Translations under genes and position numbers: made by a program
The notes under the pieces: generated by a model
What the model was told of the DNA's origin: nothing
Databases searched by the model: none
Seen by the model: only the letters and a program-made list of their open reading frames with translations
Shown here: positions 15,506 to 22,254 of the stretch, one piece after another
Position numbering within the stretch: position 1 is the first letter of the stretch
Layout of the letters: each line of letters starts with the position of its first letter
Assembly (NCBI RefSeq): GCF_009733925.1
Contig: NZ_WOEI01000021.1
Coordinates: 1 to 30,996, forward strand
From: Streptobacillus canis
Lineage (GTDB): Bacteria > Fusobacteriota > Fusobacteriia > Fusobacteriales > Leptotrichiaceae
Length of the DNA: 30,996 bases
Direction of reading: 5' to 3'

Positions 15506-17215
15506 TTATTTAGTTTTAGGTTCAAATAATTTCATAAATAGTTTCATAACTAACATAAATACTGATACTATTACTATTAATATAGTACAGTATGCTGCTG
15601 CAATACCTATTCTACCTTGGTCAACATTATCCATGATAGTTGGAGTTAATAATTTCCATTTAGCTGAGATTAAGAATACAACAGTTGAAACTAGTGTCAT
15701 TGATCTTGCGAATGAATAAATTAATCCAGATAAGAAAGCTTCTCTTATCATAGGTAATGTAATCTTAGTAAATGTTTGAGCAGTACTTGCACCAAGTATT
15801 GTAGAAGCTTCTTCTATACTTGGGTCTATTTGATCTAGTGCAGCTATTCCTGATCTAACTCCTACAGGTAATGATCTAATAATGAATGCCATTATGATAA
15901 TAAATCCTGTACCTGTTAAAGTAGGTATTAAAGTAATGTTTGTAAATGGTATGTTATATACTTTGTTATAGCTTAGTGCATATCCTATCCCTATAATAGT
16001 TCCAGGAATTGCAAGTCCCATCATTACAGTAAATTCTATAAATGTTTTTCCTATAAATTTTTTTCTTACTATTAAGAAAGCTATTATCATAGAGAAAACT
16101 GATGCAATAAATGTTGCAATTATTGATAGAGTTGTAGTAGTTATTATTGGGTTAATTCTATTTGCAAATTTAAATATTTCTTTATAGTTATATAAGCTTA
16201 AAGTATTATCTATACCAAATAATTTAGTAAAAGAACTAATAGGTATTAATATATACATTCCAATTACACAAATTGAAAGTAATATTAATATTATGCTTGC
16301 AGTTACTGTAGCAAATTTAGTATCTATTAATTCTCTTGAACGAGAAGCTTTACCTGTTACAGTTATATATGATTTTGAGTTAACATAATATCTTTGTAAA
16401 GTAAACATTGAAATAGATATTGTAAGTAATATTACAGATAATGCAGAAGCTAAACCTAATTGATAGTTACCTATACCTTCTTGGAAGATTTTAACTGCTA
16501 TAGTTGTAAATTTACCTCCAATAACAAATGGGTTAGCATAATCGGCTATAGATTGTATGAAAACTAATAAGAATGCATTTGCAAGTCCAGGTACCATTAA
16601 TGGTAAAGTTACTGTAGTGAATACTTTAAATCTATTTGCCCCTAATGAACGAGATGCTTCTTCAACAGATGGATCTATATTGTTTAATAATCCAACTAAC
16701 ATCATGTATGCTATAGGGAAGAAACTTAATACTTGTACTAATACTAATCCATGGAATCCATAAATTTCATATTCAATTCCTAACAAACCACGTGTAATTA
16801 ATCCAGTTCTACCGAATAATAATATAGTAGATAATGCTACAATAAATGGTGGTGAAATAATAGGTAGTAATGCTATAAAGTCAAACGCAGCTTTTCCTTT
16901 GATTTTAATATATACTGTTAAATATGCAAATATGAATCCAATAATTAATGAAATAATCCCTGTAGTAAATCCTAATACTAAAGTGTTAAGTATAATTTGT
17001 AAATTACCAGAATTTTTAAATGAATCTATATAATTTACTATACTAAAACTTTCGTTTACTCTAATACTTTCTAAAAATACATTGTATAGAGGCACTAAAA
17101 TAAAGAAGGCTACTACGACGATTGAAAAAATTATAGTTACCATAAGAATAGGATCGTTAAGCATTTTCCTAAAATCTTTAAGGCTACTTTTAACTTTTAA
17201 TTTTAAATCTGACAT
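15506..17215 (-). CDS. ABC transporter permease, fused two-domain FbpB/AfuB type
   Basis: A 569-residue inner-membrane permease with about twelve hydrophobic segments in two similar halves. Each half has an EAA loop that contacts the ATPase: EEASRSLGANRFKVF near residue 185 and EEASTILGASTAQTF near 470. One gene therefore supplies both permease halves, as in FbpB/AfuB. The open frame extends to a TTG at 17230, but AAAGGA lies six bases before ATG 17215, which is the preferred start. A hairpin stands between this gene and the upstream binding-protein gene, probably lowering its expression relative to the binding protein. Confidence 0.92.
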   Translation of the reverse strand: MSDLKLKVKSSLKDFRKMLNDPILMVTIIFSIVVVAFFILVPLYNVFLESIRVNESFSIVNYIDSFKNSGNLQIILNTLVLGFTTGIISLIIGFIFAYLTVYIKIKGKAAFDFIALLPIISPPFIVALSTILLFGRTGLITRGLLGIEYEIYGFHGLVLVQVLSFFPIAYMMLVGLLNNIDPSVEEASRSLGANRFKVFTTVTLPLMVPGLANAFLLVFIQSIADYANPFVIGGKFTTIAVKIFQEGIGNYQLGLASALSVILLTISISMFTLQRYYVNSKSYITVTGKASRSRELIDTKFATVTASIILILLSICVIGMYILIPISSFTKLFGIDNTLSLYNYKEIFKFANRINPIITTTTLSIIATFIASVFSMIIAFLIVRKKFIGKTFIEFTVMMGLAIPGTIIGIGYALSYNKVYNIPFTNITLIPTLTGTGFIIIMAFIIRSLPVGVRSGIAALDQIDPSIEEASTILGASTAQTFTKITLPMIREAFLSGLIYSFARSMTLVSTVVFLISAKWKLLTPTIMDNVDQGRIGIAAAYCTILIVIVSVFMLVMKLFMKLFEPKTK

Positions 17216-17231
17216 AAATAATCCTTTCAAT

Positions 17232-17262
17232 AAAATACAAGGGTAGAGCCCCCTTGTATTTT
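17232..17262 (-). terminator. Intra-operon hairpin between binding protein and permease genes
   Basis: A 12-bp perfect stem, AAAATACAAGGG (17232-17243) with CCCTTGTATTTT (17251-17262), has a 7-base loop and TTTTATT on the minus-strand exit. It looks like a rho-independent terminator placed inside the operon. Partial read-through, or protection of upstream mRNA from 3' decay, would give more binding protein than permease. Confidence 0.8.
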
Positions 17263-17269
17263 AATATTT

Positions 17270-18298
17270 TTATTTTTCTGGTATTGTTGAACTAGTTTCT
17301 TTAGTATATTTTTCTACTAAATCTTTTCTGTTTTTTCCAGCCCATTCAAAGTCATAATTTATTAATTTAGTATCTTTAATTGGTTCTGCTTCTTCAGGAT
17401 TTTGTGCATTTTTGTTAGTTAAGAATTGGAATGATCCAACTGTTTTACCTAATTCTTGCACTTCTTTAGTTAATACCCAATCAATAAATTTCTTAGCAGC
17501 TTCACTATTAGGTGCATCTTTTAGTAAAGCAACAGCTCCTATCTCATATCCTGTTCCTTCACTTGGAGCTGAAATTATTATATCAGAATATCCTTCTTTT
17601 TGATATTTAATAGCATCATGTAAGAAAGTAATTCCTAAAGCAACTTCACCAGTTCCAACCATTCTTCCTGGAGCTGTTCCTGATTTAGTATATTGTCTAA
17701 TTTGTCCGTCTAATTGTTTGAAGTAAGCCATTGCTTGTTCTTCACCCATTAATTGTACTAATGATGCAAGCATAGTATATGCAGTTCCAGATGATCCTGG
17801 GTGAGCAACAACAACTTCACCTTTGAATTTAGGGTCTAATAAATCTGCCCAAGATTTAGGCATTTCTAATCCTTTTTCTTCTAAGATTTTTTTGTTTCCA
17901 ACAAATCCTAAGTATCCAACGTAGATTCCTGTCCATCTTCCGTCACCTGATTTGAATTGGTCTAAGATTTCTTCAGATGTTGGTGATACGTAAGGCTCAA
18001 TTAAACCTTCTGCATCAGCAGCGATGATACCATCAACTGGTCCACCATACCAAACTGAAGCAACCATGTTATTTTTTTCAGCTTTTAATCTTGCTAAAGT
18101 TTCTCCACTACTCATTCTTACGAATTCTGTAGGTATTCCTGTTTCTGCAGTAAATTGCTCAGCAATTAATGCAGCGTGATCTTCTTGTAATCCTGCGTAG
18201 AATACTAATTTTTCTTCTGTTTTAGGAGCAGATTCTGTGCTTCCTCCACAAGAAAATAAAAAAGCTCCAAAAAGGATACTCATTAATAATTTTTTCAT
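17270..18298 (-). CDS. ABC transporter substrate-binding lipoprotein, AfuA/FbpA-like
   Basis: A 342-residue binding protein with a lipoprotein signal (MKKLLMSILFGAFLFSC, lipid-carrying Cys17). The mature part resembles ferric-iron type cluster 1 proteins: KLVFYAGLQEDHAALIAEQF, WYGGPVDGIIAA, VVVAHPGSSGTAY. I see no adjacent tyrosine pair like the one that binds iron in classical FbpA. Instead FLHDAIK (His227, Asp228) and SEGTGYEIGA (Glu247, Glu252) recall the His-Asp and Glu residues that bind sugar phosphate in AfuA of Actinobacillus. A hexose-phosphate substrate is therefore plausible, and iron or another ligand remains possible. The start follows CGGAGGAAA. It is the first gene of the operon, transcribed divergently from metN. 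Confidence 0.85.
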   Translation of the reverse strand: MKKLLMSILFGAFLFSCGGSTESAPKTEEKLVFYAGLQEDHAALIAEQFTAETGIPTEFVRMSSGETLARLKAEKNNMVASVWYGGPVDGIIAADAEGLIEPYVSPTSEEILDQFKSGDGRWTGIYVGYLGFVGNKKILEEKGLEMPKSWADLLDPKFKGEVVVAHPGSSGTAYTMLASLVQLMGEEQAMAYFKQLDGQIRQYTKSGTAPGRMVGTGEVALGITFLHDAIKYQKEGYSDIIISAPSEGTGYEIGAVALLKDAPNSEAAKKFIDWVLTKEVQELGKTVGSFQFLTNKNAQNPEEAEPIKDTKLINYDFEWAGKNRKDLVEKYTKETSSTIPEK

Positions 18299-18339
18299 TT
18301 TTTTCCTCCGATTGTAAAATAAAATATTTGTGCAATAGT

Positions 18340-18345
18340 ATTATA
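18340..18345 (-). promoter_or_regulatory. Probable -10 element for the AfuABC-like operon
   Basis: TATAAT on the minus strand, about 42 bases upstream of the binding-protein start. The expected -35 position reads TAGCTT, a weak match, so an activator may be needed. Confidence 0.5.
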
Positions 18346-18463
18346 CTCTATAATCTAAAAAAAAGCTAGTTTATATTTAATTTGCATAAATTATACATAA
18401 GATTTAGCAATGAAAAAAATAATAAAATAAAAAAATATAGTCTTTATTAAATAAGTTTTAACG

Positions 18464-18487
18464 CTACTTCAAAGTATTTTTGAGTAG
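18464..18487. repeat. Imperfect inverted repeat in the divergent control region
   Basis: CTACTTCAAA pairs with TTTGAGTAG across a 5-base spacer with one bulged T. It could be an RNA hairpin in the metN leader or a protein site. Confidence 0.45.
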
Positions 18488-18494
18488 ACATATA

Positions 18495-18509
18495 TTTCAT
18501 AATATGAAA
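18495..18509. promoter_or_regulatory. Palindromic operator-like site
   Basis: TTTCATA-A-TATGAAA, a perfect 7-base palindrome around one central base, about 100 bases upstream of the metN-like start. The shape fits a dimeric regulator site, but I cannot name the regulator. Confidence 0.5.
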
Positions 18510-18610
18510 CATTTTTTATTTTATGATAGTGGAAATATATATTTTTTGCTTTTTTTCAAAAAAATATAGATATAGAAAAATATATATGTTAAAATTAGTT
18601 AGGTGATAAA

Positions 18611-19279
18611 ATGAATTTGAGGAATATTAACAAGAAAATTGGAAATTTTACATTAAATGTAGATTTAGAACTAAAAAAAGGTGAAATTTTTGGACTTATC
18701 GGCAAATCAGGTAGTGGTAAATCAACTATTTTAAAAATTATACAAGGATTAATTAAACCTGATAGTGGAGAAGTATTGATGGATGAAAATGTTGAAATGG
18801 CTGCAGTATTTCAATCATTTAATCTATTAAATAATAAAGATGTTTATTCAAATGTAGAACTACCTTTAATATTGAAAAAGCAAAAAGATTTATCAAAGGT
18901 TGATAAAGTATTAAATTATGTAGGATTACTAAATAAAAAAAATGAATATATTTCATCTTTAAGTGGTGGACAAAATCAAAGAGTTGCTATTGCAAGAGCT
19001 TTAGTTTCAAACCCAGATTTACTACTTTGTGATGAAGTTACAGCATCCCTTGATAAGATAAACAAAAATGAAATTATTTCACTATTTAAAAAAATAAATG
19101 TAGATTATGGCACTACTATATTATTTGTAACTCATGAGTTAGATATTGCTAAAAAAATATGTGATAGAGTGGCAGTAATAGAAAATGGAAAAATTTTAGA
19201 AATATTTGAAGTAAATAAGGACTTAGAAGATGATAAAGAACTTACTTATCTAGAATATGCAAAAGAGGTGCTAAAATAA
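18611..19279 (+). CDS. Methionine-type ABC transporter ATP-binding protein, short form lacking NIL domain
   Basis: A 222-residue ATPase, first in a MetN-MetI-MetQ order. It has Walker A GKSGSGKST (31-39), the Q-loop VFQSF (66-70), signature LSGGQNQRVAIARAL (117-131), Walker B LLLCDE (137-142) and H-loop VTHE (His175). Typical MetN has about 340 residues and ends in a NIL (ACT-like) domain that binds methionine and shuts the transporter; this protein stops after the ATPase core and lacks it. It therefore may not be feedback-inhibited in that way. Start ATG has AGGTG 7 bases upstream. It overlaps metI by one base. Assignment to methionine rests on MetI/MetQ neighbours. Confidence 0.85.
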   Translation: MNLRNINKKIGNFTLNVDLELKKGEIFGLIGKSGSGKSTILKIIQGLIKPDSGEVLMDENVEMAAVFQSFNLLNNKDVYSNVELPLILKKQKDLSKVDKVLNYVGLLNKKNEYISSLSGGQNQRVAIARALVSNPDLLLCDEVTASLDKINKNEIISLFKKINVDYGTTILFVTHELDIAKKICDRVAVIENGKILEIFEVNKDLEDDKELTYLEYAKEVLK

Positions 19280-19941
19280 TGGATTATTATACAATAGAAT
19301 TATTAACAGCAATTAAAGATACATTTATTATGGTTCTAATTCCAACTATCTTTGCAATATTAATTGGGATACCTTTAGGTTCATTACTTTATTTAACTAA
19401 AAAGGATGGATTAAAAGAGAATATGTATATATATCTACCTATTAATATATATATTAATGTGGTAAGAAGTTTTCCTTTTTTAATCTTGGTTATTGTTTTA
19501 ATACCGCTTACAAGATTAGTTTTTGGAACAGCGTTTGGATTATTACCAGCTAGTTTTCCTATATGTTTTGTAGCTGTAGCACTTTATGCAAGATTTGTTG
19601 AGCAATCATTTCATGATGTAGATCTAGGAATAATAGATGCAGCATTATCAATGAAGGCAACAAGTTTTCAACTAGTATGGCATTTCCTATTAGTAGAAGC
19701 TAGAAGTTCATTAGTTTTAGGATTAACTTCAAGTATAATTAGCTTCATTTCTTACTCTACTGTAATGGGTATAGTAGGAGGAGGAGGTATAGGAGATTAT
19801 GCTATTAGATATGGTTATCAAGAATACAATTATCCTTTAGTATATAAGGTAGTATCAATAATGATAGTAATTGTATTTGCAATACAAATTATAGGGAACT
19901 ATATATCAAAAAATTTAGACAAAAGAAGGAGAGATTCTTAA
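19279..19941 (+). CDS. metI: Methionine ABC transporter permease
   Basis: A 220-residue inner-membrane permease with about five hydrophobic helices (TFIMVLIPTIFAILIGIPLGSLLY, YINVVRSFPFLILVIVLIPLT, and others). The ATPase-contact loop is DAALSMKATSFQLVWHFLLVEARSSLVLGLT, near 115-145. Block VRSFPFLIL and the end IGDYAIRYGYQEYNY match MetI. It overlaps the ATPase gene upstream and metQ downstream by one base each, so the three are coupled. Ribosome binding site GAGGTG lies 9 bases upstream. Confidence 0.9.
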   Translation: MDYYTIELLTAIKDTFIMVLIPTIFAILIGIPLGSLLYLTKKDGLKENMYIYLPINIYINVVRSFPFLILVIVLIPLTRLVFGTAFGLLPASFPICFVAVALYARFVEQSFHDVDLGIIDAALSMKATSFQLVWHFLLVEARSSLVLGLTSSIISFISYSTVMGIVGGGGIGDYAIRYGYQEYNYPLVYKVVSIMIVIVFAIQIIGNYISKNLDKRRRDS

Positions 19942-20717
19942 TGTTAAAAAAATTATTATTATTTTTCACACTAGTGTTTACTACTTTAACTTTCTCTAAT
20001 GATAAAGTTATTAAGGTTGCTGCTGCAGGTTATCCAATGAATGAAATAGTTAAAATTGCTGCAGAAGATTTAAAGAAACAAGGTTACGATGTACAAATTA
20101 CATTACTTACAGATTATGTTACTGCTAATGTTGGATTAAATGCAAAAGATTTTGATGCAAACTTCCACCAACATGAGCCATTTATGCAAGTATTCAACCA
20201 AAGAAATAATGGGACTTTAGTAAAAGTTCAACCTATTTATGATGTACATATTGGTTTCTATTCTAAAAAAATAAAAAATAAGAAAGATATACCTGATGGA
20301 GCAAGAATTGCAATTCCAAGTGATCCAACTAATCAAGATAGAGCGTTAAGAATATTAGAAAAAGAAGGATTAATAAAATTAGGTAAAAATACAGGGTTAA
20401 ATAGTATAAATTATATAGTAGAAAATAAAAAAGGATTAAAAATTACTCCTGTTGGAATACCATCACTTGTACAAGCTTATCAAGAATTTGATTTAGCTTT
20501 TAACTGGCCATCACATATGTTAAAAATAGGGGTACATGTTAAAGATGCACTATTCTTAGAAAAAGACTCTAAAGGAAGATTTGCAGTAATGTTAGCTGCA
20601 AGAGAAGATAATAAAAATAGTAAAAAAATTAAAGATTTAGCAAAAGCTATGACTTCTAAAAAAGTTAAGGACTTTTTATTGAAGAATTATAAAGATGAAG
20701 GTTATCCAATGTTTTAA
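19941..20717 (+). CDS. metQ: Methionine-binding protein, NlpA/MetQ family, apparently not lipidated
   Basis: A 258-residue NlpA-family binding protein. Conserved stretches are KVAAAGYPMNEIVKIAAEDL, DANFHQHEPFMQVFN, IAIPSDPTNQDRALRILE and the substrate-pocket region DLAFNWPSHML. The signal peptide (residues 1-19, ending LTFS) has a Ser -1 and Thr -3 suited to signal peptidase I and contains no cysteine, so it is probably a soluble periplasmic protein, not a lipoprotein. That fits a diderm cell. It is the last gene of the operon and ends at a strong hairpin. D-methionine or peptide ligands also occur in this family. Confidence 0.9.
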   Translation: MLKKLLLFFTLVFTTLTFSNDKVIKVAAAGYPMNEIVKIAAEDLKKQGYDVQITLLTDYVTANVGLNAKDFDANFHQHEPFMQVFNQRNNGTLVKVQPIYDVHIGFYSKKIKNKKDIPDGARIAIPSDPTNQDRALRILEKEGLIKLGKNTGLNSINYIVENKKGLKITPVGIPSLVQAYQEFDLAFNWPSHMLKIGVHVKDALFLEKDSKGRFAVMLAAREDNKNSKKIKDLAKAMTSKKVKDFLLKNYKDEGYPMF

Positions 20718-20721
20718 GGAT

Positions 20722-20750
20722 TTGGCGAGAAATATTCTCGCCATAATTTT
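20722..20750 (+). terminator. Terminator after metQ
   Basis: A 9-bp GC-rich perfect stem, TGGCGAGAA (20723-20731) with TTCTCGCCA (20735-20743), is followed by TAATTTTT. Confidence 0.88.
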
Positions 20751-20776
20751 TAAAAATACCATCTAAAATAAAAAAG

Positions 20777-20805
20777 TTGCAATTTAGTTCTAGTTAGTGT
20801 ATAAT
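20777..20805 (+). promoter_or_regulatory. Upstream promoter of rpmB
   Basis: TTGCAA (20777-20782), 17 bases, TATAAT (20800-20805). Confidence 0.75.
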
Positions 20806-20841
20806 AATTTGGAAATTATAAAAATAATTAAAAATTATATC

Positions 20842-20870
20842 TTGAATAATATTACTACTTATGGTATAAT
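20842..20870 (+). promoter_or_regulatory. Downstream promoter of rpmB
   Basis: TTGAAT (20842-20847), 17 bases, TATAAT (20865-20870), with TGG immediately before the -10. Together with the upstream promoter it gives two tandem start points 65 bases apart. Confidence 0.82.
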
Positions 20871-20906
20871 TAAAATCTAGAAAAGAGAAAATTAGGAGGT
20901 GTAGAT

Positions 20907-21170
20907 ATGCAAATTTGTGAAGTATTTGGGAAAAAAGTAGGTCATGGAAACTTAGTAAGTCACTCAAATAGAGCAACTAAAAGAATTTGGAGACCTAATC
21001 TTCAAACTATGAAATTAATGGTTGATGGTAAAGAAGTTAAAGTTAGAGTAAGTACAAAAGCTATGAAAACATTAAAAGGTAAAAATGAAGATCAAGTGAA
21101 GAAAATATTACTTGAAAATAAAGATAACTTAAGCTCTAGACTTTCAAAAATCTTATTTTCAGCAAATTAA
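20907..21170 (+). CDS. rpmB: 50S ribosomal protein L28
   Basis: L28 of the large ribosomal subunit, 87 residues: MQICEVFGKKVGHGNLVSHSN, then RATKRIWRPNLQTMKL and VSTKAMKTLKG, all family hallmarks. The extra C-terminal part (EDQVKKILLENKDNLSSRL) is longer than in E. coli. Only one cysteine is present, so this is the zinc-independent (C-minus) form. A strong ribosome binding site TAGGAGGT and tandem promoters suit a highly expressed gene. Confidence 0.95.
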   Translation: MQICEVFGKKVGHGNLVSHSNRATKRIWRPNLQTMKLMVDGKEVKVRVSTKAMKTLKGKNEDQVKKILLENKDNLSSRLSKILFSAN

Positions 21171-21175
21171 TAGTG

Positions 21176-21191
21176 AAATCACCTTTTTTTA
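21176..21191. repeat. Left copy of a 16-base direct repeat flanking the IS91-like remnant
   Basis: AAATCACCTTTTTTTA, identical to 22209-22224. It lies just after the rpmB stop codon, ahead of the rpmB terminator. Confidence 0.7.
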
Positions 21192-21204
21192 GGGGATTCA
21201 CATA

Positions 21205-21236
21205 GAAAAAGGTGTTATAAGACACCCTTTTTTTTA
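21205..21236 (+). terminator. Terminator after rpmB
   Basis: GGTGT (21211-21215) pairs with ACACC (21222-21226), followed by a T8 tract. The preceding GTGAAATC...GATTCAC (21173-21202 region) can form another small hairpin. The bases from 21237 to 21353 are A/T-rich with no gene visible. Confidence 0.7.
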
Positions 21237-21353
21237 TTCTATAGGAAATTAGAATTCTAATAAGATGTATATAATTTTATTGATTAATGTAAAAAGAAGT
21301 TACAGTTTATAAAAAATAAAATTAATAAGTAAATTTGAGTAATACAAAAATAT

Positions 21354-22115
21354 CTATTTAAATAATAGGCCATTAGGGTTATAGAATTTATGAATAGGAG
21401 GTCCAATAGAATTATTTATAAAGAGTTCATAAGCTTCAAGCTTAATACTGCATAAAAGGATCAAAGCCCCAAATAGCTTTAAAGTTCTTTCTAAAAAGAG
21501 AAGGAACTTTTAATCATCTTAAAATGTTTATAAGGTAAATGAAAAAGTAATTTAGTAACAAAATCTTGAATAGATAAAGTCTTATAAGTAATTTCTTTAT
21601 TATTAGCTAAATCATTAAACATAAAAGTGAGAATATTTTTATTAAGATTAATATCAATAATTTTATACTCAGCAATAGGAACTCTAGCTAAATTAATAAT
21701 ACCTTTAGGGTTATTAACATCATTATCACCAACATTATAGAAGAATCTAACATCTTCTTTAATCATTTTAGAAGCCATATTTAAAGCATTATTGATTAGC
21801 AATAGAATTAACATGAAAATAATTAAGTTTTTTCTTTTTATCATGAATATTATGGAATTGATATTTGAAAATATTATTAATATCAGCAGCTAATTTAGAA
21901 AGAATAGTTTTATCATAAGCAATAAATTTTCTAAATTGTTGAAGAATAGTAAAAAGAACATGTCTATGAGGAATATTAATTAATTGATTAGTGATGGAGT
22001 TAGTCCATTTAATAGAGTAATAATAACCACAAGAATTACATAATCTAGATTTACAAGTAAGTTTCATTTTATGTTGAAAGTTACAGATATGACATCTAGA
22101 TGAATTTGATTTTAG
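21354..22115 (-). pseudogene. Decayed IS91-like transposase
   Basis: Minus-strand frames in this stretch join into one broken transposase. The N-terminal part, from about 22115, contains the zinc-binding pattern CHIC, then CKSRLCNSCG, and TNQLINIPHRHVLFTILQQFRKF. Then the frame shifts near 21790-21845 and continues as FHVNSIANQ, FYNVGDNDVN, RVPIAEYKIIDIN, FMFNDLANNKEITYKTL and FVTKLLFHLPYKHFKM. A last fragment (KLEAYELFINNSIGPPIHKFYNPNG) runs to a stop at 21354-21356. The order matches IS91/IS1294-type Y2 transposases. The segment carrying the HUH (His-x-His) catalytic motif between the N-terminal block and YFHVNSIANQ is missing, apparently deleted. The start is also broken: the frame upstream of CHIC opens after a TGA. 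The element is inactive. Confidence 0.8.
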
Positions 22116-22122
22116 ATGTCAT
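22089..22122. repeat. Inverted repeat at the start of the IS91-like transposase
   Basis: ATGACATCTA (22089-22098) and TAGATGTCAT (22113-22122), a perfect 10-bp inverted repeat with a 14-base loop. An AGGAGTGATAAAC ribosome-binding-like sequence lies just outside. It could be a translation-masking hairpin or an end structure of the element. Confidence 0.65.
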
Positions 22123-22180
22123 GTTTATCACTCCTTTCTGTTATTTTTGTTTGGTGATTAAATTATACAGAAAAGAAAGA

Positions 22181-22223
22181 GGTGATTCAAGGGATTTTTT
22201 AAAATCCCAAATCACCTTTTTTT
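22181..22223. terminator. Long hairpin beside glpX, right side of the IS remnant
   Basis: GGTGAT (22181-22186) pairs with ATCACC (22211-22216) and GGGATTTT (22191-22198) with AAAATCCC (22201-22208), followed by T7. It can act as a terminator on the plus strand and contains the right copy of the 16-base direct repeat. Confidence 0.75.
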
Positions 22224-22224
22224 A
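22209..22224. repeat. Right copy of the 16-base direct repeat
   Basis: AAATCACCTTTTTTTA, identical to 21176-21191, about 1.03 kb apart. It coincides with the 3' arm of a terminator hairpin. Confidence 0.7.
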
Positions 22225-22254
22225 TAAAAAAATAGATGCAAATGCATCTATTTT
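22225..22254 (-). terminator. Terminator after glpX
   Basis: AAAATAGATGCA (22229-22240) with TGCATCTATTTT (22243-22254); on the minus strand the exit is T-rich. The stem overlaps the glpX stop codon. Confidence 0.75.

Larger units (their letters stand above)
18299..18610. other. Divergent intergenic control region
   Basis: These 312 bases separate two diverging transporter operons. They hold a leftward -10 (18340-18345), an imperfect hairpin (18464-18487) and a perfect 7+7 palindrome (18495-18509). The rest is very A/T-rich. I could not identify a clear rightward promoter: candidates such as TTGCTT near 18547 and TTAAAAT near 18592 are weak. I see no SAM-riboswitch or T-box features. Confidence 0.6.

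Noticed and set aside
15271..15513. Plus-strand open frame of 80 codons opposite the ABC ATPase gene
   Set aside because: It lies antisense to clear conserved motifs, has no ribosome binding site and no recognisable protein. Other antisense open frames were rejected for the same reason.
18299..18610. Possible SAM riboswitch or T-box leader ahead of the methionine transporter
   Set aside because: The hairpins do not show the conserved S-box or T-box sequences; only a small bulged hairpin and a palindrome are visible.
21176..22224. Direct repeats as a target-site duplication of a recent transposition
   Set aside because: IS91-type elements do not make such duplications, the transposase is badly decayed, and the repeats coincide with terminator sequences.
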